Assembly: GCA_000729835.1 (NCBI GenBank)
Contig: JFHB01000229.1
Coordinates: 1 to 47,699 of the forward strand
DNA: 47,699 nucleotides
Reading direction: 5' to 3'
Origin: Atkinsonella hypoxylon
Taxonomy: Eukaryota > Ascomycota > Sordariomycetes > Hypocreales > Clavicipitaceae
In this document: piece by piece, positions 1 to 11,720 of the stretch
How the letters are laid out: each line of letters opens with the position of its first letter
Numbering within the stretch: position 1 is the stretch's first letter
Notes under the pieces: model-generated
Told to the model about the DNA's origin: nothing
Seen by the model: only the letters and a program-made list of their open reading frames with translations
The model's database searches: none
Made by a program: the position numbers and the translations under genes

Positions 1-95
1 CCCTGCGGCAGTTGATCTCCCCGCCTGCTGTGCTGTGCTTGTCTTGTCCCACCCTTTTTCACAGGGTGGTTCGTGAGGCTGGTCTGCAAGGGCTG

Positions 96-125
96 CTTTG
101 CTTTGCTTTGCTTTGCTTTGCTTTG
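96..125. repeat. (CTTTG)6 microsatellite
   Basis: Six perfect CTTTG units in tandem. They produce an artefactual open frame across the first 700 bases. Confidence 0.95.
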
Positions 126-302
126 CTTATATTCTATTATATTATAACCTTGTCGTTGGGGCTGGCCATGCTGGCTGTCGCAACTTACGGCAGGGCAGAG
201 CACGCATCATGGAGCTGTGGAAGACGGTGCTCTAACTATTTTTCCATTGTTTGGCTAGAAATACTTGGACGGAGACGAGAACCCAACTACCTACGGAATA
301 AT

Positions 303-332
303 ACAAATACAAATACAAATACAAATACAAAT
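303..332. repeat. (ACAAAT)5 microsatellite
   Basis: Five perfect ACAAAT units. An AAAAAG-type purine tract follows at about 455-482. Confidence 0.95.
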
Positions 333-1085
333 GGGGCTGGTGTCAAGTGCCCAATACACACACCACATGACCATCCCCCTTTTTTCATGCAAACACCCCT
401 CCCCCCCCCTTCTCTCCAGAAAACCAGTTCCCCTTGCCTCCCTACGAGACTCCCAAAAAAGAAAAAGAAAAAGAAAAAGAAATACAGAGAAGCCCCGCCC
501 CGCCCCATAGTTTGCAGACCAGGTTGTGCCATTCTTGTCTTGACGACATCGGGCACCACAGGTGACGCACCTGCGTCATGCACAATCGTGTGCCACTGCA
601 GGAACGCCAAGTGCCTCCCTCTAGTTTTTTTTTATTTTTTATTTTTATTAATTTTTTTTTTCCCCTCGGGCCACCTGCGAAAAAGTTGACGACATGGTGA
701 GACATGACGACTGCGTGCAGTGATTGCGTTCGGGGACTCTGCCTTGTCATGGGACGGGATGCATATGCGTGTAAACCACCGGTCTGGACAACCGACTGCA
801 CCAAGTTGCTGTAGGTAGTCCCTGCGGGACGTATTTGACTTTGCTAGAATCTTCATTTGATATCAATTAGATCCAGCACTTTCACCGGTGCCCCGTGATG
901 CCGGTGCCCGACGTGAATCCCGTTGGTCTCGTAGGCAGCATAGCGCACCAATCGTTTTTTTCTCGTAATTTTTTTTTTTCTTTTTTACTCCGTAAGTCCA
1001 AGCACTTCTCGCCAGCATATCCCTTCTTCATTCAGGGCATGGGCATGGCTATGGCTGCCCCTCATTTCATCCCGAGCATGCCTTT

Positions 1086-1105
1086 AAAAAAAAAAAAAAA
1101 AAAAA
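1086..1105. repeat. Poly-A run (20)
   Basis: An uninterrupted run of 20 A. It has no adjoining coding remnant or target duplication that would mark a retroposed 3' end. Confidence 0.95.
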
Positions 1106-1416
1106 GGTTTCTGAACTGCGATAACTGTCGGGCAACTTGTAAAGCGGTCGCCGGAAACAGAATAGGCCCAACGCAATCTGTCTGCTCTCTCCTTTTGGCC
1201 ACGACTTCAGTTCCTTATTCTTACACCCCCATTGTCACTGTCACTGGTCCACATCTCCGCCAATACCTCGGACGCTCCATCTCAAGTCGAAACCTTACCG
1301 CCTCCAACTGAACAGGTTTCGCAAAGATCCCCTTCCCCGTTTACCAGTGTCGTGGCGATGGTATCGAGCCAAACGCCGCACCACTCTCAGCCAACCATTG
1401 CCCGGAACTGCCTCTT

Positions 1417-1432
1417 CCCCCCCCCCCCCCCC
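1417..1432. repeat. Poly-C run (16)
   Basis: An uninterrupted run of 16 C in a C-rich context. Confidence 0.95.
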
Positions 1433-2273
1433 TCCCATCACCGAGGCTGAATATTCGACGTCGTCTTTCTAGTCTTGGCGTAGGACCAAGTGGGCTTCTC
1501 CTACCACTTGCCAACAACGGACGGGAGCAAAGGCCCGTCGTGCAAACTCGCAGCACCCAGCCTGCCAACATGATGGCACGCACACAAAACGGCACACGCA
1601 GACGGACACGCAGACGGACATGGACGATTCCACCGCTGTTGGCTTGCTTGCTTGCTGGCTGGCTAACTAGCCGCCTGGCTGTGTGCTGTGTGTGCTGTGA
1701 GCTGTGTGTGTGCGTGCGCCCGCGTCGCCGCATGTCCTTCCCCTTCCTCCCGTCCTACAATAATCGCACAATGGCGTTATTGACTCGGACCATCTTGCTG
1801 AGTCTCAGTCTCTGTGGCGGCATGGCGCTCCGCTGCACTGCCCGTGCCACGCCCTCCCTCTGCTGGTTTTTGTGGTTTTTGTGCGCGACAGTTCTCGAAG
1901 CAGTCACCGCGCTGGGCCAAGTGGCTGCTGATTGACCATCTAACCGGAAAGCATATCAATTCGGACGCGTCTGTCTGAAAGCTTGTTTGCCTGCTGTCGC
2001 TGTTTCTATCAGGCCCCCATTTGCTCCCTCTGCTGGTATGACCACATCTTGAGGTCAGCTCAGCGTCATTGTGTCCATCCGCCAGGCAGCGCCCCGAATT
2101 CAATTCTTGTTCGGATTATCCCAACATCCCTATCCCTGCCCGACCCCTTATAGGGCCTTCCCTCCAGTGTCGAAATAACGCCCATTGTGCTGCACACGCA
2201 ACCGGACCTTGAATCATTATTCGGAGCTTTTTTGTTCTGTCAGTACCGATGGCAGCGAATGGAAAGCAGTGTC

Positions 2274-2298
2274 TTTTTTTTTTTTTTTTTTTTTTTTT
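2274..2298. repeat. Poly-T run (25)
   Basis: An uninterrupted run of 25 T, among the longest homopolymers in the window. Confidence 0.95.
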
Positions 2299-4138
2299 GA
2301 CCCCAAGTAGACCAACACAACCTCACTGCCAGGGGCGCAAACACTGCATAACCAACACATGCCAAGGCCCAGCCCTACTTCCGCCTTGCCTATTGTTATT
2401 GTTGGCACCAGACACACAGACAAATATCCGTAAAAGCCCCTTTATCATTTTACGCAGACATCGTTCCCATCTCGTGACCGAGTCGTAAATCCTCTCCACC
2501 CATACGTAGGCTCCGCACCCCCTATCCATGGATAGCTGACATCCCAGGCAGCCGTCAGTTTGGGCTTTCTGCGTGCCTCTCCTCTCTCCCTGATTGCAGC
2601 ATGTTCCCTGCGCCATGCTGGGAGGCTGTTGAACGGGGCTTCCCAGACAAGCTCAAGGCTGGTGGAAAGAGGTGAATAGCCCACCGTGGACATCTACCTT
2701 TGATGGCTGGGCGGGGCAATAAGTCCAGTTGATTCGACCAAACACCCTCAAGGTTTTGCATGGTTTTTTGATGGGCCGTTGCATTGGGACTAAATGGGGG
2801 TCTCGGTTGGGTCCCCGAGACGGTCGCATCCCCCTCCCGTCTCCATTCACGTTGAATAGCCAGCATGAGTGGCTTTTTCCCCCTTTGCCCTTTGGGTTTG
2901 GGGCCCTCCTTTGAGAGAGTGGGAGAGCACCCAGAAATGCCAGGAAAGGGGGGACCATGGTACCAGAGGGCACGTCGAGACAAATAGATTCATGAAACGT
3001 GGATTAGCATTTTATACCGCTAAAACGTATATAATATGTCCTGATGGAAGACGGATGGATTCTACTGGCCACCACGTCCGAAAACAATCAACAAGCACCC
3101 GCGGACCTCGCTCGCGCGGACAGGTGCCCAACAGTCTGAATGAAAACGAGAAAAAACGTCCTCATTGCCGTTTTGTAAGGAGGAGAGGGAGAGGGAAAGG
3201 GAGAGAAGAAGGTAAACAAAGACACCAAAATCGAGCCAGTCGCAACACACACAAAAGAAAAAAAGAAAAAAAAGTTACCGTCACTAAAAACACGGGAATA
3301 AATCGTATCATAAAAACCAAAACGTTTGTTGCCGTGAGGCATATCCGTCTTTGCAACATCAGAACAATATTCGTGAACACAGATTTCAAGATGGAGAGAA
3401 AAAGAAATTGTGAGAAGGCCGCGTCGCCGTCGCACTGTATGCTGGAACACGATTCAATCGCGCCCTTATAAGCCAGTTTGTGAAAGTTGTGTAGACCCGA
3501 ATCCGAAAATCCCCAATTATCTCTCATAATTGTGACAGTTTGATCATGACCAAAGGAAGACGCGAGTGAGGTGAAGTAAGTCGGAGAAATGTCATTTAAA
3601 AGGTAGGCCACGATGGAAAAGAAAGAGCCTGATTAGGGAAATAGAAAAGGAAACAAAAATAAGAAAAAAACCAACTGTAGATGAGCGAGATCGAATCCAG
3701 TAACTGTGCACTGTGGCGCAAGCGAACGCTTTACGCCCAAGTAAAAGCGTGTTCGTCGCAAAACTGGTAGTTGTTCTAAATTTGTGATTCCGCCGTCTTC
3801 TGTTGGTTATGAACATCCACAGTTTCTCGTCAACGAGACGCACGAAGTGAAAAGATTTCAAGGCCCATCGATGCCTTCCGCAAAACTGTGCGCATAAAAT
3901 GATAAGCTGTCCGGCAGTGTCAGGCGCGTCTTTGCTTCCCTCTTCCGGCTTTTTTTGTCCGGTTTTTGTTTTCGTAATATTCCGTCGCTGGTACTTTCTT
4001 CGTACAAGTTGAGATTCGAACCATCTTGCAAATCTCAAGCCGATAACCTCCATCAAGTTAACCATCAAGTGTGATTTCATGGACCTTCTATATAGACGAA
4101 CGACTTCTGATACAACTAGGATCGGTGAAATGGTGTCT

Positions 4139-5661
4139 TTAACGCGCAGGCTCTTGCCGTGAGCTGGTTGGGGGTGATCCCTTAACGTCTCGGGGCTTGT
4201 TGAGACGGTCAATCATTCCTTTGTCAATGTCGCTCTTGTCCACAAGGTTGCTCAAGCTCATGACGGAAGAAGAAGCTCCCTGGATCGGGCGTTGCGCTTG
4301 GGAGGGTGTCGAAGCCCCGCTAGAGCCATTCTGGGCTATAGGCGAGCGACCTCCTGCAGCAGGTGGTCCATGGCTCGCGCTCGTGGGTGGTTGGGCTAGG
4401 CTGGGGTTTCGCGGGCTATGTCTAGCATTCGCACCTTGATACGGGGCATGACTGAGTCCGCCAGGACTGCCGTTGCTCGATCCCTCAGCGGGAGATCTTC
4501 GCCGATGGTCGTCGTCAGGCATGGTGCTGCGAGGCGGAGGCAGGCGATAGCCTTCTTCCTGCTCTTCGGGGGTCCTTCGGCGTCGTCGACCGGCCACTTG
4601 GTCGTCTGTTCTAGGATCAGCTCCGTAAGACGAAAAAGATTCAGTTGGCGATTGCATTGGCTGATAGTAGTTAGGTCCTGCCGCGCCTGCAGGAGGAGGG
4701 CCACCGCCAGGAGGGAAATGGTGGGAAGTTGGAACAGAATTGGGAGCCAAAGGCTGGCCATACGCGCCAAAAAGCTGAGTACCCGGTGGAACACCGCCAG
4801 GGACGGCGGACACGGGAATAAAAGCGGTCGAGCTTGCTGAAGAAACCGGTTGAAATATGCATTCCTGATTCATACGAGCGCAATTTTGACATTTTCCTCC
4901 TGGCGCGCTTTGATAGCCACTACATCGAATCTAGGAGCCGGGGTCAGCTGAGCCGCTAGTTTAAGAAACTGATAGGAAACAGATACTGGAAATCCCTTTC
5001 CGTAAACACAAACGGACTAGAAAACTTAAGGAAGCCGAGAAGGGATGTAACAAACCTTTCGCTTCCTGCAATACCGGCAAGCAATAGAGGTCCGTTGCCG
5101 AGGGGCAGCCTGGGCCATTTGTGGTGGCGCGTTGCCGCCTTGGCCGTAATCGGGCCCGTAGGCTCCGGGATGCGGTCGAGGATATCCATTGGGAGGAGGA
5201 GCTCCTGGTGGTCCACGATAGTAGTAGGCGTCCTGACTAAAGCCGGCCTCAGTAGGCGGAGGGGGCCCTCTTCGATCATCGTAGTAAGGACCTCGTTGAT
5301 CTGGGGGAGCATATGCTGGTGCTGCTCTTGGATCCTGCTGAGGCTGCATTGGGGGCAAGTAGGAGCCGGGTGGCTGCTGTGCACCAGGAGGGGGATATCC
5401 ATTTACGGCATTTGGCGAAGCGTAGCGAGGGTCGTGGCCGTAACCACGTCCGCCAGAAGGAGGTGCTGGGGCGCCGTAACCACCCGGTCTGGCGTCGTGG
5501 ATAGAGGGCAGAGTTACAGACGTAGCCATGCCGGCTCTGGAAGACTCTAACGATGCGCGCGGCTCGTCAGAGGAAGAGAGATAGTGACGAGAAGACTGGG
5601 ATTGCTGACCCTCGGAAAGACTTCGCTGAGGATGATCCTGGCGGTAGCGGTCGTCTGCCAT
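4139..5661 (-). CDS. Zn2Cys6 (C6 zinc cluster) transcription factor, 465 aa, two exons
   Basis: This is a fungal C6 zinc-cluster DNA-binding regulator, expected to act in the nucleus; its target genes cannot be told from sequence. Exon 1 is 5661-5056 and exon 2 is 4930-4139, ending in TAA. The intron (5055-4931, 125 bp) has donor GTTTGT, a CTGAC branch-like site and acceptor TAG, and it falls inside the zinc cluster after Lys202. Splicing gives Cys195, 198, 205, 216, 219 and 226, spaced C-X2-C-X6-C-X10-C-X2-C-X6-C, a complete cluster with a basic RKRKIR stretch. Residues 1-190 are low-complexity and rich in Pro, Gly, Tyr and Gln. The tail is Pro/Ser-rich with an RRRRR patch and a short helical segment (VDKSDIDKGMIDRLNKP) near the C-terminus. 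I see no fungal-specific middle homology domain. The start is the first ATG of the open frame; a second ATG at residue 45 is possible. I do not recognise a named orthologue. Confidence 0.88.
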
Positions 5662-6749
5662 GCTACGCCGTACAAGGCCGAGGCTCAGACGTGGCCTCTG
5701 TCGGTGCAGAAGACCAAAAACGAAACTCCTATTAAATCTTTTGCCCCCTCTTAACGAATGCCAGCGTGATGGCCTTGAATCCGCAGAAGTGGACGAAGAG
5801 AGAAGAAGGGATTTTCTGCGGTGGATCTAATGAGCTCTCCAGTTTGACTATTCGGCGATCCGAACCAGAGAGAATAGAAAGGGAGGCAAAGAGGGAGATA
5901 ACGCGTCGATTCCTGCGGGGTTTCGTGCTTTCAAGTTGTTGAATTTAGTTGGAAGGGATTTTCCCTAGTAGTATGAATTGGGCGACAATGTCCGAGACCA
6001 AATTACTTGCAGAACGCCGCCGACAACCATGGAGCGACGGTTGAGTCAAGCTCAAGCCCTCGGCAAGAAATCAGGTCTGTAGGTATGGCAAGCTTACCAA
6101 TCCCAATAGGACCAGGTGAGATCGAGACAAAGCCCTGGAGTTGAGAGCCACCGTAGTAGAAAGAGAGCAGCGACTCGCAGAGAAGCGCGGGAGTGTTGCT
6201 ATAAGAGCCGATTGTAAAGTGGCGGGCAAGGCTGCAGAGTGACGTCGTAGCGGCAATGCCGAAACGAGACGAGATGACCAGGGCGCCTAATTCCAAAGCG
6301 AGATTCCGTCAACAAAAGAATCAGGGATTGACAGGACTGGCAATGAGCTGCTCTCTCCAAATACCTCGTTCAAGGACAGAGGCTGCGAAGACTGTGATTG
6401 CGATGCAAGTCGTGGAGAGATGGTGTAGAAGAAGAAGTTGGGAGTTGCGGTGCGATGCGGCGTGGAACGTAAGACCAGGAGCGAGGCAGCGGAAACTGGG
6501 GTGCAAAGGTAGAGGAAGGGTAGGCCAGGCAAGGCAATGCAAGCCAAAGGTCAAAGCAGCCAAGGAAACAAGCAAACGAGCAGGAGAGGAGCACTGGACA
6601 AGGAAAGAGACCAAAGCGTACAGCAAGTCTGGCTGGCCAGAGTTAGTCAGAGTCATTAGTGGTGAGTGGGCGATGCCGTGAGTGGGTGTGTAGCTAGCGC
6701 ATCCAGAGACAGCGAGCCGCAGCAGGCAGAGGCAGAGGCAGAAAAGGCA

Positions 6750-6814
6750 GAGATGGAGATGGAGATGGAAATGGAGATGAAAACGGGAATGGAGATGAAG
6801 ATGGAGACGGAAAT
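6750..6814. repeat. Imperfect GAGATG/GAAATG hexamer repeat
   Basis: Tandem GAGATG units with GAAATG, GAGATGAA and GAGACG variants lie inside the purine-rich (plus-strand) stretch upstream of the regulator gene. Confidence 0.85.
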
Positions 6815-6904
6815 GTCAGAGGCAAGAGACAAAGGTACTTACTGCAGACAGGGAGGGCGTGGCAAGTGCAAGGCAGAGGAAGTATGTATGATGTATGTAC
6901 TTGG

Positions 6905-6930
6905 GTAGGTACCTAGGTACCTAGGTAGGC
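6905..6930. repeat. Overlapping palindromes TACCTAGGTA
   Basis: Two overlapping copies of the palindrome ACCTAGGT. Related TACCTAGG or ACCTACCT strings recur near 7595, 7630, 7662-7680, 18110-18140, 18698, 20431 and 27690-27720. Their role is unknown. Confidence 0.7.
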
Positions 6931-8236
6931 ATGTATGTATTTAGGGAAGGACTTTGGGGCATGAAAGAGGGAGGGAGGGACGGAGAGAGAGCGTGTGTGT
7001 ATGGGAGAGAAAAAGAGTAGAGGAAACAGGGAAGGAAGGATGGATGAAGTTGCCAGTGCCAACCGGTCTGGTGTCTGGTCAGTGTCAGTGCTAGATCTAA
7101 TCTTAAGCTGGCGTAGGCAAGACCCGGGTCCCAGATCCCAGGTCCCAAGCAACATTGGCAGTTGCAATCCAGTGTCAGTTAGTGCTCTCAGTGCTAACCA
7201 GCGCCAGCCGCTCCGGCCGTGGACAGCCCGCGAAGGCAGCTGGGCTGGCTGGCCGCCGCCGCCGCAGTGCAGGAAACTGTGCCGCCAAGGGACAGACAGA
7301 ACCAGGGGCGTATGAGCCGAGGGCCGCGCTCCCTCATGGCCAGACGGTGGCGTGCGTCTATTAGGGGGCTCACGCTGTTGGTATTGCAACAGGAGGCAGG
7401 TGGATGGTACGAAGCGGGAAGGGAGGAAGCGAAAGCGGGCGGACTGCGCATGATGGCACCGCGGAGGAGGATGCTCCGGGCGGCAGAACAGGGCAGGGCC
7501 ATGCTTAGAACGGAAAGGACATGGCGTGCATGTACTGACCGGACTGTACCGCATTGATATGCTGTCTACAGGCAGGAGGCACCTTCCTTGGGCACCTAGG
7601 CTAGGCGCGGGCTATGTTATGGACCCATGTACCTACCTAGGTGTGTGTATGAAGCATCAGCCTAGGTCCCTACCTACCACGCATCTCTCTCGTCAATCCG
7701 CTATCAATATACGACGTACTGAGCGCGAGTGCCTTGTCCAAAAAACCAGTTCGCCCGCCGTGTCTGCCCGGGCTGGGTAATGCGTTGCTCTGCATTGCGA
7801 TGGAGCAGATGGGAGGTCGCGAGGTCGTGAGGGACACGGAATATGCCAGCCTGCCTGCACGCTATCGAGTCGAGGCCGCATACAGCAGACCGCGCGCAGA
7901 CGCAGAATGCAGAGAACGCAGAAGAACGAACCACCGAAGCCCCCCTGGGGTGTGTTGGACCGTGAACGGAGCGTCATCCTCACCCCTCCCTTGCTTGGAC
8001 GCACGCCCGCCCCACTTTACGCCTGGGTCCTGTCCCAGGGCACCGTGCCATGCAATGAAATGAAATGCGCTTAACATAATGTACCAAATTCCAATGTTGC
8101 TGTCTAACAATCTTGTCAAGGCCACCAGGAAGTACACTCACTCAGTCGCTCCATGTCACTTTCGTGAACAATGACCACTGGTCCCCCCGGGGCATGGGTA
8201 TGAATATTGTGGCCAAGCCCGACTAGTCCACCTGTA

Positions 8237-8289
8237 CCAACAACAACAACAATAACAACAACAACAACAACAACAACAACACCACCACA
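8237..8289. repeat. (CAA)n trinucleotide repeat with ACC tail
   Basis: A run of CAA units with a single AAT interruption, ending in ACCACCACA. Confidence 0.9.
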
Positions 8290-8745
8290 ACCATTCAAAT
8301 ACGCAGCTTTCGCAGCTTTCGCAGCCTCGCAGCCTGGCTTAGTGTAGCTTGGCTTCAGGGTCAGATAGATGTCTTCTATCTTTGTCCACATAAGCCCATC
8401 CATCCATTACACCAAGGAGCAGGCCGAAGCATGTGCGTTTTGTGCGGCATGCCACTTCCGTGCCTACTATCTCGCTCTGCTCACTGCGCGAACCTGACAC
8501 TTGATGCACTTATGACCTGGGGCTGGCACAAGTTTATGGCATGTTGGACGGCTCTTGTGCCCTGAACTTGACGTCAAGGCTCTTAACTAGCATGCAGCAG
8601 GTGCACCAATGTATGCCTTCCAACACCTGCGCACTGCATGAAAGCTGGCCACCGAATTCAAGAATGGTAGCATGCTGTTGTTGCACCAAGGCTAATAAGT
8701 TGTGCCACCGCAACGCAACGGCACATGCATCCCCTTCCTAGGTGG

Positions 8746-8784
8746 TGTGTCGAGGTGTCGAGGTGTCGAGGTGTCGAGGTGTCA
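8746..8784. repeat. (GTGTCGAG)n octamer repeat
   Basis: Four to five tandem GTGTCGAG units. A separate GGTCTC hexamer array follows at about 8852-8876. Confidence 0.9.
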
Positions 8785-10701
8785 ACGGTACCCTGCACGG
8801 AAGTCGGTCGACAAGAGACGCCTCATGGACGCAAGGGGGCTGGCTGTTCTACTCGGTCTCGGTCTCGGTCTCGTTCTCCTGGTGCTTGCCATGGTCCCGG
8901 TGTGCAATCCTTCTAGCAGGCTCGTTGATGGACCATCATGATGAGATCAGGAGATTGGATTCGCAGCGAGAAGAGGGTTATTCGGAGTATTTATCGTGAT
9001 AGAGAATTTCAAACATGGGAAGCCCAAGGCCCGTGTTTTTGTGCGTGCGTGTGTGCGTGCGTGTGGGCGTGCGAGTGTGTGTCCACACGGGTGATGGATC
9101 GTGATCGTGATGTGATACCTGGCCTCCAGGGGAGCAGCCGTCTACGGGTCACCCTTCCGCCATGTGTTGAGTACCTCTAAGCATGTATTTACGTGCATAG
9201 CTAACGTACATGTCTACATACTGCATGGGCCGCCGCCGTAGCTGTACTCCGTACTCCGTATTTACTGCAGATAGACGACAGAAGGCATGCATGGGATCGA
9301 GTATCGAGTTACCGGGAGCCCTGGCGTGGCCAGCAGGCGGGAATGTAGCCACGGGCGGATGGACCAGCGTCGTGTCGTGCCGTTCCCAGAGCTTGGGCCT
9401 GCGGATGGAATTAGGTTGAGGCTGATTTGATGAACGCACCGGACGCTTGAGGCCGCCATTTCGCCCTTGGACTAGCGGTGACTCCAGATCTCACAATGCT
9501 TGCTTGGTTTCTTGCTCAGCTTGGGTCGAGGGTTTGACAGTCTTTTTGTTCTTGCCTGTCTGGCTGGCTGTCTGGGGCACCAGCCGTGCCGGGTAAAGCT
9601 CTCCTTGCCTTTGTCGTGCAGCAAAGCTACGTTGACGCCTGATTTATCAAAGCTTGTTGGTCCTTTTCAGCATCACTGCCTGCTGTCTTTCGTTGCCCAC
9701 AGGCGAGAAAGCTTTGCATAGCCCGAGGCACATGCCGTCTTTCGGTCCCTCCAAACAACAAGCGCCGCCCAGTCGGTCGCCTTATTACATTCACATCGTG
9801 GTGATGGTGAGAGCGGCAAGAGGCATGCTTAGATTATTACTCGGCCCTTGGTCATGATTACGGCAAAACGCTCATAGGAAGGAAAAAGGGGAAAGGGGAG
9901 GGGGGGGGGATGTGTCTTATGTTTCCGGTCCTGCACCAGGCCTTTGCTGTGACATGTAACTTGAACAGCGGTGAGCGAACCTTGCGGTTTTCATGTGCAT
10001 AACCGGCATTATCGCATCTACAGATGCCGATAGCAATGCTCAATACGGCGCCAAGCATATTAGCTATAGCTCATCACACCTTTCTTTTGGCGACTGCTCC
10101 TCCGTTCAAAATGCCCATCCACCAACGTGCAGCGGGCGGATGAACAGACCGTGCACTCTCTAACCGGACAAGCCATAGCGAGCTTGCACGGTGCCAACAT
10201 ACATAAAACTGAGCCTCTCCCATGTCCAGTGCGCGCTTGATGCTGAAGCAGAGCGGGAGGGGGCGAGAAACAGCTTGAACAAAAATACATGCTGTCCATG
10301 TCGAGGATGGACTCCGTACGCACACCAGACATCACCAACAGGAATTAGCACTCTGGCCAGGCTAATGAGTGGCGCGATAAGCTTTGCGATGCCCATCCGG
10401 TGCAAATTCCCATAACAGGGGTCAGCCCAGATGTGTGAGACGGCTACGCAGGACTAAAACATTTCGGAGCGGCCCAGAGGGACGGATACAACGCAAACAG
10501 CGGAGAGAGTCTGGCTGGATCGGCTGCTCCCTGGCATCCGGCATCACATCACATCCATCTGACACAGGGGGAAGGGGGGAAAGGCAAACAAAATAAAAAT
10601 GAAATTAAATGAAATTGAAAATAATCCGCAGGCACCGCTAAGCCGGTAGAGCTTCGCTACTAAGGCTAGCATTACCACGGAATGACGATGCAATTTAATT
10701 G

Positions 10702-10729
10702 AAAAAAAAAAAAAAAAAAAAAAAAAAAA
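10702..10729. repeat. Poly-A run (28)
   Basis: An uninterrupted run of 28 A, the longest homopolymer in the window. No coding remnant or flanking direct repeat marks it as a retroposed tail. Confidence 0.95.
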
Positions 10730-11523
10730 CCGACGGAAGAGGACATGAGACGCTGGAGCCACAATTCGGGAGGATGGAAGTGGTGATGCGAGACGCCACG
10801 AGAGAAGTGGGTTCCAGGGGGTGCGGCAATCCGTCCTAACCAGGTTACGGGATGTTTTTGTGTGGATCCCTCATGCATGTGCATGCGTGGCGTGTGGGCC
10901 ATGGTGGAGGACTAGGAGAAGGAAGGAGCAAGAGGGAAATTTAAAAAAAAAGAAAAAAAAAAAAAACCCCGTGAAAGAAGCTAACTAGGTGAGGCAAAAC
11001 GGCGATTGATGGCAAAGGCATTTGCGACACAAACATGAGAGAAAAGGAGAGTTTCAAGCACCTACGTCTCCAAGCATTAGATTAGATGTTTGACGGTGAA
11101 GCAGAAAAAGGGCAGACTCGCCGAGCTGCAGAACGAACAATGGCTGCCTTTTGGCATGGTAATGCCGCGTTCTTCATGGATAATTTAATGTGGAATAGTG
11201 AGTGGACGCATGCGAGCAGCCGGCATAGCCTGTGTGTCATGTGAGCAACCTAGTACCTTACTGTAGTCATAGGTGGTTAGAAATTCCCTCAAATGCTCAA
11301 GTACAAGATGAATGATCCGGCCTAGCTGACGGATTGCTTTGTCGAGCGATACTGTATTGGCCAAGAAGTGCCTCCGTGGTGACTTGGTTCAGGCGATTGG
11401 GTGCGTGAAGCCGTGGGTGATGTCTGTCACCCCGGCTTCCCTTGTCTTGGCCCAACTAAGTATTTCATGCAGGCCGACCGCCTTCCCACTGGTCCTACGT
11501 AGCTAGGTCGCCGACACAAGCTT

Positions 11524-11720
11524 TATGCTGTGCTATGCTATACTGTGCTGTGTTGTGCTATGCTGTGCTATGCTATACTGCTTTGTGCTGTAATGTGCTG
11601 TGTTGCGCTGTGCTGTGCGTTGCATTATGTTCCTAGCACAGTGCGGTACAGTACGGTGCAGCACTGTACAACACAGCACAGCACAGCACAATCACAGCAC
11701 GGCACAGCAACAGCACAAGG
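11524..11720. repeat. Long imperfect inverted repeat of TGCTG/CAGCA units
   Basis: The left half (about 11524-11620) is a degenerate array of TGCTGTGCTATGC-like units. The right half (about 11637-11716) is an array of GCACAGCACAGC-like units, the reverse complement of the left. A short spacer around TTATGTTCC separates them, so a single strand could fold into a long imperfect hairpin. It is probably a microsatellite that became inverted. No coding content is visible. Confidence 0.8.

Larger units (their letters stand above)
1..4138. other. Gene-free flank rich in simple repeats
   Basis: No frame here has recognisable domains or coding texture. The open frames present are driven by homopolymers and short tandem repeats and overlap in several frames. 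The stretch downstream of the regulator's stop (about 3600-4138) is probably its 3' untranslated and terminator region, because that gene reads towards lower coordinates. Homopolymers of 16 to 25 bases recur and are listed separately. Confidence 0.6.
5662..7560 (-). promoter_or_regulatory. Probable promoter and 5' untranslated region of the Zn2Cys6 gene
   Basis: No coding domain is visible. Read on the gene's strand, about 6250-7050 is strongly pyrimidine-rich, a texture common upstream of start codons in filamentous fungi. It includes a CATCTC-type repeat at about 6750-6814. Open frames here have runs of Pro/Ser/Leu from CT-rich composition and no domain. The transcription start and any 5' UTR intron cannot be placed. 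Confidence 0.4.
7561..11523. other. Gene-free stretch
   Basis: No recognisable protein or RNA gene on either strand. Open frames are short, overlapping and without family motifs. The stretch contains microsatellites at 8237-8289, 8746-8784 and 8852-8876, a purine tract at about 10940-10966 and a long poly-A at 10702-10729. Confidence 0.55.

Noticed and set aside
12..689. 225-codon plus frame at the window start
   Set aside because: It is built across CTTTG, ACAAAT, AAAAAG and poly-T repeats. There is no domain, and a minus frame of similar length overlaps it.
4000..4090. Minus-strand GGTTCGAATCT with a small anticodon-like hairpin
   Set aside because: There is no acceptor stem or D-arm. A GAGATT/AATCTC hairpin explains the similarity by chance.
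3592..4212. 206-codon minus frame overlapping the regulator's last codons
   Set aside because: It is in another frame from the regulator, with Arg/Ser-rich composition and no motif. The regulator ends at a clean TAA at 4139, and no splice junction is needed to join them.
6913..7554. 213-codon minus frame upstream of the regulator
   Set aside because: The composition is explained by CT-rich promoter-type sequence. It has no domain, and other long frames overlap it.
8746..8784. CRISPR-like short repeats
   Set aside because: The units are contiguous tandem octamers without spacers, in an evidently eukaryotic context.
10702..10729. Poly-A run as the tail of a retroposed gene or LINE
   Set aside because: No reverse-transcriptase or gene remnant adjoins it and no flanking direct repeat is visible.
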